Shown piece by piece: positions 41,001 through 51,200 of a DNA stretch of 64,000 bases (position 1 is its first letter; the number at the start of each line of letters is the position of its first letter). Source of the DNA: Rhopalosiphum padi (lineage: Eukaryota; Arthropoda; Insecta; Hemiptera; Aphididae); assembly GCF_020882245.1 (NCBI RefSeq), contig NC_083598.1, forward strand, positions 92,013,714 to 92,077,713, read 5' to 3'. Both the position numbers and the translations under genes were made by a program. Under the pieces are notes generated by a model that did no database searches, was not told where the DNA came from, and worked only from the letters and a program-made list of their open reading frames with translations.

Positions 41001-44000
41001 ACCTACAAATTACTAAATTTCGTAAGCTTATATTCGAAATTTGTTTCAATTGATATTAACATTGTAATATAACGAATAACGATATTTGGGTTATAAGACT
41101 TACCGTTCGGCAATGCTACCAGGTTTTACATGATCGACTACAACCGCGCTATTATTGATTGTGTTTGTCAAACTTAGACCTAATTGATGGGGTCTCGGAC
41201 TTTCGACTTCAACCAGCAGTGGACAAGTGGCGTTACCAACTCTTTCCGCCGCCGATACTTGGTATCGCACGGTCAATCGGCATGCTCCGTCCGACTGCCT
41301 AAGTACTGCATCAGCGTCAGCCAATATCAAGCCATTCAATGAAACACCATCGACGGCTAATAAATGATCACCGACCTTAATTGTGCCTTCTCTAAAAATA
41401 AATCAATTTATAATTAATTTATATCAATCAATGTTCGCATATTTAATAACCTAATTTGTTATCATAAAACCCGTTTATAACTATATAAATAGTTTTAAGT
41501 AAAAACATTTTAGTCCAGCAAGGTTAGGTATATAGGTATGTATAGAAATTTATAATATATTTGTACATATACTTATTACTTATTAAGTTATTATTATACC
41601 AATTAAATATATTAGCATTTAAATTGCATCGCACGGGGTGATTTATATACAATACGTAGTATATATAAAGATACTTCGGGTTGATAGGTCGCAGACTAAT
41701 CGCAGGAGACCTATTAACAATTTCCCGAACAGAGTCTCTCATTAATTTATAGGCTCCATGGCTAATTGAAAAAAAATTATTATTAAGCTGGTTGACGTCT
41801 GACGGTTTGTTTTCGTCTAATAAGATTTTAACAGAAATGATTGAATCTCAATTATTATTTGAAATTAAATGCTAAAAAGACGAACAGATCACGTGTAATA
41901 TGTGTAAAACTCATACAGTTAATTTTTTAAACCAATTTGAAAAATAAAATTAAGAATGGCTTTTATTACCATGACATCATTGGAGGAAAGAGCTTTAACA
42001 TAGGAAAAGTTGAAATCAAAAGAGGGAGAAAGTAATTTAAATATATTCTAGAACAGTGATGCTCGACCTTTTTTTTTTTTGGCGGCCCACTTTAGTAAAT
42101 AATTATCTTCGAGCAAACTACTAAATATAAAAGTACGAATAATCGCAATCTTAATCTTTTGTTGTACATAGTAGATTATACAAAATACAATATATACATG
42201 TAGGTAAAATTATAAGTAGATATTGGATTATGAGGATTGGAACAAAGATTTTTTACTATTATATAGTAAACGAAACATGCACTCAAAATTTATATTAAAA
42301 CTAAGTGTAAAACATTTTTAGTTTTATTATTATTACTATTATTATTGCATTTTTAGAATACTTAAAAGAATAAATTAATTTATGAAAAATCGTATTTTAC
42401 AATAATTGTATTAAATATTTTGTTTTATTTAAAAAAAATTGTTACGCGGGCCACATAGAATACCTTCACAGGATGGACACCACTGTTCTAGACTTCTAGA
42501 GTATAAGAGAAAAAGAAAAATAGTAAATAGATATTAAAACATGAGTCACAGGTGACTCCATCATAGTTAAATAGGGAGTAGTATGGATTATTATTAAGAC
42601 TAACTAATTTGTTTATTAAACATTTTGGAGTTAATTATTAGTACCTAATTAATTTGTGTGTTATTATTTTTTTTTAGGAGATTTAAACAAAACATATAAA
42701 TTTAAAAATGTTCTTTACTAAATGTGTCAATGAATCTAATTAAATGATAATACATCTAAAAACAGATTTTGTAAATTTTTAACTACAAAATATTTTTCTA
42801 ATTTTTTCGATTTTAACGAATTTCAAATGCATATACCCAAATATGCGTCTTGCTATGATATCTGTTTTTTAATATTTTTATATAGACATAAGAATAACTT
42901 TTATAGGATCTTGTATTATATTTTCAAGAATTTTTCCACCAAATAATTTTTATTCGGCGTTAATAGAAAAAAAAACAAAAAAAAAATTAAAAATTTCTCT
43001 TGCCTATAAATAACTCAAAAAGAAATAAATAATTTTGAAATTTTTATATAATGAAAATGATAATATACACATTTGGCGTAGAGTATCTATTGTTATATTT
43101 TATTTTTGCAATATAATAATATATTAAAAATTGTTTAAGAAGAAACAATTATTTTACGAGTGAATATCGAACATTTGAACTTGAAATGCTCATAAAAAAT
43201 TAATTTGGCTTTCTGCTAGAATTTTTTTCATATGTATGTTGAAAAACTAATAAATAACCATGCATTCAATTAAAATTTATATGAATTTTATCAAAATTCT
43301 AACTTTTAAACGTTTATAAATAAATATTGTGACTATATAGATTTTCAATATTTTTATTTGAGAAATTAACTAATTATGAGGATGTTTATATTAAATTTTC
43401 AAGCATTTCTACTCAGCAAATAATTTTTAATCAACATTCATAAAAAAAAATATTTTAAAGAAAATGTCATATACCTATAAATAGCTCAAAAATCGTTTAA
43501 ATATTTTGAACATTTTATCGTAAATGGATAATGATAATATAATTGTCTGGTAAAGAATTTAAGTACCTATTTATCCGTTTTTGAGTTATATCAAAAAAAT
43601 AAAATAAATTATATTTAAAATTGGATTTGTGTAAAATTTCCAGTTTTACTTAAATTATTTGTTTGTTTTTCTTGATATTAAAAATAAGTGCTGGGTTTGA
43701 TCTATCTAAAGTACAAACTAAATCCGACTTTATATCCAAAATCACCCTCATTTTTAAAATAATATGATACTCATCCAAAAAAACAAAATAAGTACACCAT
43801 TGTAAGATTAATACTTTCATTATTAAGTTCAAAATCTAAAATTGTCATTTTTCAATTTTTAAAGAAGTTATACCCTTATAAGTTATCAAAAAATAAAAAA
43901 ATGTGAAAAAATCTATCTCAAATGTCGTGTAGACTTAACAACAAATTAAAATCTGTTTTCAAATTTCTTATCGCTTCACTAGATCAATTGGTATTATAAT

Positions 44001-45617
44001 ATTATAATCCGGCTGAACATTGTTATACTTATTATTATTATTATTATTATTATATGGATTATTTTATTTTTATTTTTATTCCACGTTACAACTTTTCATG
44101 TATATTATGTGTCAAAATGTGCCAAACAATAAATAAATAAATTGGTATGTTTGGCAAAAACACGTCTAAATTTATATGTTTTACGTCTATTAGACAAAGA
44201 TAGAAATGGTCGGTATATCGAATCCCTTTATAATTACAATATTAATTTCGTTATACAAAAACAAAATGTATATTGGTTAATAATTGGTAATAGAACAAAT
44301 CGTTGTCATATATTCAATCTGTCATCCAGATGCAATGATAAAATCAAAGTGTCATTAAAGCCTCAAAGCCTAAATAACATGTCACAAGAATAGGACTACC
44401 AAAAACATTTTGCATATAGCCACGATATTCTCCAAGCCAGTCCTAATTATACAATACAATTATTTAATCATAATTATTATGATCTATTAAACTTATCATC
44501 AATTTAAAAAAATTTAAATTTTTGAACAAAAATCTGAACTTGATTTAAGTATTACTAACCTATCTGCAGGCCCGTCAGGTCTAACATGCGTCACGGTCAA
44601 CGGCTTGCACATGTCAGGATCCGGATGTGCACCACCACGCAGCACTATCCCGAGACTACCGTCTTCTCGTTCAATGAACACGTCGATGATTTTGTGCTTC
44701 ACATACTGATCTGAAAATAAAGAATAAAGGCATATACACTATAATACCAATTTGAGTACCTTCAAAAATATATGTTTTGAAATTATAAGAAACTTGAGTT
44801 TTATAAAAATTAAGTTGTAGATATTTTCTTTGCCTGTTTAAATATTCAGTATACTAAATTGGTTAAATACTATTAGTTTTTAATATGATTATACGCATTC
44901 CTCAATTACAAATTACCTTTTCATTGAGATCTATTTCACTTTTCATTTATTGTTGATTATGTTTAATCTTTATGTTTGCCATAATTAAGTATCTATCTGA
45001 CCATATATGCCTAAAACTACTATTTTTCTATAATCGTAAAATTTTCATATTTATGTATATATAATATATATAAAAGCATCTAATATTTGTTCTATATAGC
45101 TATATCATTTTCCTAAAGCTCCATTAATAACTAAATTGTTACTGATTATAATAACAGCTACATTATACTAAATAATTTGAACAATGGGCTTATACAATGA
45201 TAATGCAGAGTGCTGAGTGAATATATTACTATATTATATACTTTCTAGTTAATTTTCTGTTGCAAGTATATTATATATTATCTATATTTAGTTCTACTTT
45301 ACAGCCATATCAATATTATTATATAAATATACCCGTACATTGATCCGTGTAGTTACTGGACTCATAAATTGTGTGCTTGGACACCATTCGCTTGTCTTCA
45401 CTCTTCTGGGTCGAACACACCTTCTCCAGCAGCCCTAAAACAAATTATGACAACACGATTGTGATTTGGCTGTCGACTGTTTATAATACTTGAACATACA
45501 ATGTTGCTCACGTGTAGGCTCCTTACATTTGCTCGTAGACTTCCGGTTCTGCACGTTTTGTTTCGGAGACGTGTGTTTCTTCGACCGTAGCGTAGAAAAC
45601 TTTAACGATGAAAACAT
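32042..45617 (-). CDS. Grip: Glutamate receptor-interacting protein (GRIP) homolog, six-PDZ scaffold
   Basis: Thirteen coding exons: 45617-45500, 45434-45333, 44710-44560, 41391-41104, 40615-40440, 39287-39201, 39108-38976, 38885-38656, 38475-38272, 36766-36635, 35825-35365, 34516-34367, 32167-32042. All phases agree, giving 785 aa. Six carboxylate-binding loops are visible: SLGIVL, QLGLSL, RFGMDI, SLGITI, PLGITI and DFGFSI. Each is followed by a GD-hLLAVNG-like segment. Order and linkers match PDZ2-PDZ7 of vertebrate GRIP; for example VTLFKDAVYEDFGFSISDGL is PDZ7. PDZ domains sit near 79-160, 180-265, 310-400, 405-490, 505-590 and 695-780. GRIPs are cytoplasmic scaffolds linking receptors and transmembrane proteins to trafficking; Drosophila Grip acts in muscle guidance. 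No PDZ1 is found. Exon 11 is much more GC-rich than its neighbours. Transposons occupy introns 3, 5 and 12. Confidence 0.93.
32640..33470. repeat. Dispersed repeat family R1 copy in GRIP intron 12
   Basis: Starts near ATGATTCTGAGCGGAAACG, which resembles the end of the 27290 copy. It continues with blocks shared with 12160-12780 (TTATTCTACTTTTAGTATTA) and with 42900-42985 (TCTTGTATTATATTTTCAAG followed by an A-rich run). Non-coding; boundaries are approximate. Confidence 0.5.
33545..33898 (+). pseudogene. hAT transposase C-terminal remnant (dimerisation region) with in-frame stop
   Basis: The + strand frame reads LPVTTITSKRNFSTLK, then a TGA at 33737-33739, then LKTYLGSTMTENRLNGLGLV and NINKKEI, ending at TAA 33896-33898. 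The segment resembles the hATC dimerisation domain of transposases and ZMYM1-like proteins (pattern S-ERxFSxLKxIKTxLRSTM--xRLxxLxLL-I). Upstream of about 33604 similarity fades. The fragment lies in GRIP intron 12 antisense to the host gene. It is inactive: only the C-terminal part remains and it contains a stop. Confidence 0.8.
34115..34161. mobile_element. Right terminus of the decayed hAT element
   Basis: The reverse complement reads CAGTGACGTATCCAGAATTT followed by a G-rich block (AGGGGGAGGGG), a common hAT end. It lies about 220 bp downstream of the transposase remnant and in the right orientation to be its 3' end. The next 8 bases are ATAAAAGA, but I found no matching left end. Confidence 0.55.
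39767..40384. mobile_element. Fold-back MITE in GRIP intron 5 (TGTCCCG ends)
   Basis: The left arm begins ACAGTGTCCCGTGAGGATTT and runs through ACCCATTGCAATATCTC. The reverse complement of the right arm begins AGGTGTCCCGTTAGGATTT and runs through ATTCATTGCTATATCTC. The two arms, each about 290 bp, are near mirror images around a short centre at about 40070, so the single strand could form a long hairpin. No coding sequence. A second copy is at 47232-47784. Confidence 0.75.
42054..42485. mobile_element. hAT-type MITE in GRIP intron 3
   Basis: TTCTAGAA at 42046-42053 and TTCTAGAC at 42486-42493 form a 7/8 matching duplication. Left end CAGTGATGCTCGACC; reverse complement of right end CAGTGGTGTCCATCC. 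Opposed GGCGGCCCAC and GTGGCCCGCG blocks lie just inside. It is 432 bp and non-coding. Confidence 0.75.
42740..43850. repeat. Dispersed repeat family R1 copy in GRIP intron 3
   Basis: Shares TCTTGTATTATATTTTCAAG (about 42909) with 33411, TTTGAACTTGAAATGCT (about 43173) with 27700, and a terminal block TGTAAGATTAATACTTTCAT (about 43801) resembling 28119-28140. More diverged than the 27290 copy. Non-coding. Confidence 0.45.
44029..44053. repeat. (ATT)n microsatellite
   Basis: Eight consecutive TTA/ATT units in GRIP intron 3. Confidence 0.85.
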
Positions 45618-45631
45618 TGCGCCACCGTCAT
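45602..45631 (-). promoter_or_regulatory. Upstream ORF overlapping the GRIP start codon
   Basis: An ATG at 45631-45629 (minus strand) lies 14 nt before the chosen GRIP ATG in another frame. It opens nine codons and stops at TAA 45604-45602, past the main start. If this part is in the mature mRNA, the small frame would reduce initiation at the main ATG. This depends on where the 5'UTR is spliced, which is not certain. Confidence 0.4.
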
Positions 45632-46110
45632 GCTGATTTGCGGTATAGCGCAGTTAAAAGAGCGACGCGACGAGATGACGGCGCGGTGTACACTAAACTT
45701 GTACACTAGACACAACCGTGTCGGTGATCCATTTGGCTGAAGTTTAATTTTGGAACACACGACTCATTACTGTATACTACACCCGTGTCCCTTCCACCGA
45801 TACCGAAAACGATGAAAAGAAATACAATTTGGAAAAAATATCTTCGTATTTATTATGCAGTACTCACTTACGCCTCCGTCGTTAAAGTCGCCTTTTGCCA
45901 AACTACACACAAAATAATAAATATCAGCCTTTACGTGTAAAAACAATTACAAAAAAAGGACGGAAAAATAAACAAATTAAAACAAATTCTATATTTGTTT
46001 TTATACGTCCAAGGACTGGCGTTGACGCGTTTTGCAGTGGGGGAGTGAGTCTAATTATAGAGTGAAGGGATTGGAGACAGGCATAACGAATGAACGTGAA
46101 GGCTCAAATA
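45618..46110 (-). promoter_or_regulatory. Probable GRIP promoter and 5'UTR exon
   Basis: Relatively CpG-richer sequence than its surroundings. A strong donor (GGAGGC/GTAAGTGAG, minus strand) sits at 45871 and an acceptor-like ATCAG at 45633, which could define a spliced 5'UTR. No TATA box is convincing. The channel gene starts 2.1 kb further right in the opposite direction. Confidence 0.4.
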
Positions 46111-46952
46111 TACAGTGACGTATGTTAATAATATTCAACTGTGTAATACTAAAATTTTTAAAGAAAAAAAATGCAGTTAAATTAATTAGCAAAATAAACT
46201 ATTTTTGCCATTGAATTAATAAAAAAATATTATTTTTATAAATTATAAAAACTGTTTAACATACATTTTATTAATTTTAATCAAATATTAAACTTTATTA
46301 TAATTTTATTTAAAAAAAAAACAATAATTATTTAGTTTTAAAATGTTAAACGTATATATAATATTACGTCTATATATAAAAATCAATAAATCCTTTATAC
46401 AGCTAAGTCAATTGTAACCATACTAACATTGATACTCTTCTAGAACTCGACAAAAAAAACTCCCAAAAACAATGAATGCAAATATCTAATTCCAAAAAAT
46501 ATATAAATATGTCTTTAAAACAATCAAATTTGGCATTATAAAATTGTTAAAAATTTATATCGCTCATTATTTTAATTTTATATTTCATTCGAAATTTATT
46601 ATTTTTTACAAAACATAGTTATAAATTATAATATATTATTAGAAACTAAATACCTACGTAGTTCATATTCTCGCATTCGTGGGAGTTGTTAGTTTATGAC
46701 ACCAACAATAATACCTTATTATGTGTGTAAAAGCATGAATGAAACGCACTTGTGTTAACTTCTAACAGTTATTACAAACTGCCTTTGATTATTTTTATTT
46801 AAATCATAATATAGTTTTGCTATCTAATATAATAGACCCTTAAATATAACATAGTTTCTTTTTTTATTACGAAATATTTTTAATGCCATTATAGGTACTT
46901 AACTTTTTAAGGTAAACTAGGAGGTACGTACTACATAGTCTATAATATAGCC

Positions 46953-48038
46953 CAGTGGCGCAACAAGCGAGGGTGTTGGTTGGTACTTAAACTGGGACAC
47001 CAGAGTACACACCATTTTGGGAGCACCATCTGATGCATTTACATTTTTTGTATATCATTATAATATATAAAATCAATACAAAAATAATATATAATATTAT
47101 GACGCATAGATATGTTATAATAATATGACATATTAAAATTTTAATAAACATTAAAAAGTGGTATTACCATAGAGCATTATGTTCAATGTTATTATTAACA
47201 ATCAAATAAATCTATAATAAATAATAATCATACAAATATTTCATGTTTTAATTTATTGTATCTAATGTTTTAGTAAAAAAGTTAAAAAATATATTTTTTA
47301 TTTAATTATTTTCAAAAAAAATTGAAAATAGCCATTTTGTAGAGTTCATTTTTCTGAAAATATTGACGTTTTACCATTTTAATTTCATTAATCTCTTGAT
47401 TTTTAATATTTTAGTTTTGTGAAAAACTGTGGCAGTTGAAAGCGTTTGCCGGCCATACGAGCACGTGGGCCACATTATGTTTGATACAATGAATTTTTTG
47501 AAATTAAAAAAAAAATAATAAAAATTAGGAGATTAATGCAATTAAAATGTTGAAACTTCAATATTTTCAGAAAAATTAACTCTACAAAATTGCTATTTTC
47601 AATTTTTTTTTTAAAACAGGTAATTAAATAAAAAAATATATTTTTAACTTTTTTACCAAAACATTACAATAAATAAAATCATGAAATATTTGTAGTTCTT
47701 GTCCCTGTGAATATTATTAAAAAACCAGAATTATGATATCTCACGAGATATCGCAATGGGTAAATCCTGACGGGACATCCTGTATAAATGAGGTTTGTTA
47801 AATTAAAAAAGTAAAAATATTTTTTTTACATAACATAGAAAAGAGGCTTATAAATTCATATATATATTCAAAATAATTATCAAACATTTGCCTCAAGGCT
47901 ATTGAAATTTAATCAAAATGTTGGTTAAAACTTTAAATAAAAATACACGATGATATACCTAACTACAGATTATCATCACTGATGGGGCACCATGTAATTT
48001 TTTACACTAGGGTACCATAAGTTGTAGTTGCGGTACTG
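46953..48038. mobile_element. hAT-type element between GRIP and the channel gene, with nested fold-back
   Basis: ATATAGCC at 46945-46952 and CTATAGCC at 48039-48046 match 7 of 8. Left end CAGTGGCGCAAC; reverse complement of right end CAGTACCGCAAC. The inside edges carry opposed GGCACC/GGTACC-type words. The 1,086-bp element encodes no transposase, and about half of it is a fold-back element (47232-47784). It ends about 190 bp before the channel start codon, so it lies in that gene's promoter region. Confidence 0.75.
47232..47784. mobile_element. Fold-back MITE (TGTCCCG family), second copy, left end truncated
   Basis: The reverse complement of the right arm begins ACAGGATGTCCCGTCAGGAT, then TACCCATTGCGATATCTC, as in the element at 39767. 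The left arm begins only at ACAAATATTTCATG, about 100 bp inside the expected end. The arms then mirror each other to a centre near 47440-47480. Nested in the hAT copy at 46953-48038. Confidence 0.7.
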
Positions 48039-48231
48039 CTATAGCCATAATAATTGTTATCCGTGTCAATATCATTGTATACCTACCCAAATAAATCAAT
48101 AACAAAGTATATAGATACCTTTGTCGAACACCAATATATATTTCATACACGCCAGATTGTCAGAGATAATTTGTTCGCGTTTTCAAAGCCATTATTATAC
48201 CTAATACGTCCTTTGTATAAATACAGTCAAT

Positions 48232-51200
48232 ATGCTTAATCATTTCAATATAAAGCAAACTGTTGGAGAAACAATATTCAAAATGTTTGACGGCCTGAAT
48301 AACATAGAAAAAGTTGACACGTCGAAAACAAAGCTATTGAAGACTAGCATGCGTCTCCAGTTCAATGAATTTTTTAACCACAGTACATTACACGGAGTTA
48401 GATATATAGCACAAAGCGATCGGCCACTTCACGAACGGTATTTAAATTAATTTAATTAATTGTAAACTGGTCTTAGAACTTAAAGTCAAGAAAAATTATC
48501 CAATATCAAAATGTAAATAAATTCATTATATACCTATGGGTTATTGATATACACAGTGGTGTTCCCTTTAATTTTTTTGAGAGTATACTATATCATCAAA
48601 TACGCATGTATTATGGGTATACTGGGTATACTGCGTATACCCATAATGTAGTATACCCTATGGGAACACCCCTGGATATACACCCCAAACAGATACGATT
48701 AGTAAAATATTCTCAAGTACCTACAAGGCTACAGCTAACTTACTACATAATTTACAAAATTTCTATTCGTCGTTAAGTATATGTAAAACCATAAGCAACA
48801 TTTGAAAAATATACTAGAGAGTGTAAAAATTGAATATTTTTAAATAGGAATGCAAATTTAAGAAACTGACATCGATAAAGCAAAATTATATTATAATATA
48901 TAGGTATACTTCTTATAAATTATATATTTCCTCTTGACGCCTCTACCCTGTTTTCTTGTGTTAGGGAAGAAAAGAGTCCTCTAAATAATACAAGGGAATC
49001 TATTTCATTCTTCTGATTTCCATTCCCAAATTTCTGACTCCATAAATTTACATGACACGTATTCTACCCCTATAAATCATAATACATTTTATATCACTGA
49101 TATTAGTAACTTTAATTTATTTTTCATTTATGATCCAATCTACAACATAAACAACTTTGACCATATTTTATATTATAAACTCTATAAAAATATAAAATAA
49201 TGCTTAAAAATAGTAAAATAATTATATTTAAAAAAAAATATACGTATTTAAGATACATTATACATATTTTAAAGGTTCATGTGGTTTAGTTTCTTATCCG
49301 TGGGAATCGTTGTCACTTCTATCATTATAATATCGCTCTGGGAAAAGTTCCAAACAAGTCCGACCATTACTGGTTTAGATACAGACTTCCACAGTTGGGA
49401 TGTACAATTTCCAGCCATAACGATTTGTCCTAAACGACCAACTTCCGATGAAAAAGTATGGGAGTACGTTACGAGGTAAGCAAAATTTTATAGTTTAACG
49501 CAAGTAATTTATAATTAATAATTTTTTATTTAGTGCACAGACATTTTATGTTTCTATTGGCTATGGCCTATGGTTGTATATTATTGTATTTATATATGTA
49601 TAGTATATTTTACCTGATTAATTGAAATAACACATCATCGATTTATTTACCACCGATAAATATATGATAATTACAAATTACATTTTATAAATCATTGAAC
49701 TTGATAATTTTACTGTTATTTAATACTTTAAGATAAACAACTAACAAGTCAATCATAATTATTAAATTTTAAATGCACTATGCAACACTATCTAATCTTA
49801 ATACTTTAGCATGTATGTAAAATACTTATATATGTGATGAAATTAAATTACATTTTAAATAAAAAAAACACAATAATATTGACGACTATATTATGACGTA
49901 ATTAAAATATTAATACATATTTGAATTGATCTACACTATAAAAAGAATAAATATTATAAAAAAATATAAAGAAACACTTCATCACTTGACACTGCAAATA
50001 AACAATTATGCGAATTTTGATAAATTGTCCCGTAATTATTTAAAATACGGAATATTAACTATGATTATTTTTAAATATCAATAAGTCACATTACCTTTTG
50101 CTATCTATGATAACATTAACTGTTGTTAATGTATAATATAATTTTAATCATATTATAATTTAGTGTGTACGACAACAACACAGATAATGAACGCGCAGAA
50201 ACATTTTTCAAATTTGTTAACGAAGTTGCTTCGTTCTCGTACGAAAATGTTCAAACGTTTAAACAATTTTCTGATTACGATTGGTTACCTAAGAATAATT
50301 TTAAAGATTTAGCTTACCAAGTAATATTTTTTATTTATTATTACTAGTTACTATAGATATATTTAAAAACTACTTGAATGCTTGACATATAGGTAGTATA
50401 TCATTGCGAAGACTTACTATACGATTGCACATTCAAAGGCGAACTATATAATTGTTGTTTGGGATTTGAGCCAGTGTTTACAGAATATGGATTTTGTTAT
50501 AGTTTCAATGCTAAACACGTAGTACCTGATTGGCCATGGTAATTCAAATAATGCGATCCATTGAAATTAATATTTTACACAATACTTACATTTTATAAAA
50601 GTTGAATACCAGTTGTAAACACCATTGAATTGATTTTATTTATCGTTCGACAGGATGCCCGAAAATTATTCAAAAGCCAATATAGAATACGTCTACGAAA
50701 CAGACAATAAATTGACCATTACGTTTAATATGGACAATGTAACTAAAAACCCATTAAAAGTAAGAAGCATATGCACGATAACACGAAAAACATAACCAAT
50801 TAAAGTAGCAATATAACGTTATAGCCTATAAGTAGGTGTTTCGATGGGCAAATGTAAACTCCTCTAAAATATTGTAAATTTTCCAAAAAACATACTGAGA
50901 GTATTACACTTATGTTAATTCTTCTAAAAGATAGAGATAATTTAAATTGAATTTATATTTTATAAATGTTTTCACTTTTATTTAATCGTCAATTAATAAT
51001 AATCAAATAGTTGTAACAATTGTGTATGCACAACAATAAAAAATTACTACACTTTATTATATAAAAACAATTTCACATTATAACAACAACAAATATAATT
51101 TTAATTAAATTAGAATAATGGTGAATATGATTTTTTTTAAATATAATATATAAATGCAATTAATAATATAAAATTTTAGAGGATAACTAGAATTGTCTGG

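Noticed and set aside
44142..44393. 83-codon + strand frame in GRIP intron 3
   Set aside because: No recognisable domain, antisense to the host gene, and no splice partners found. Kept out, though it is less low-complexity than most.
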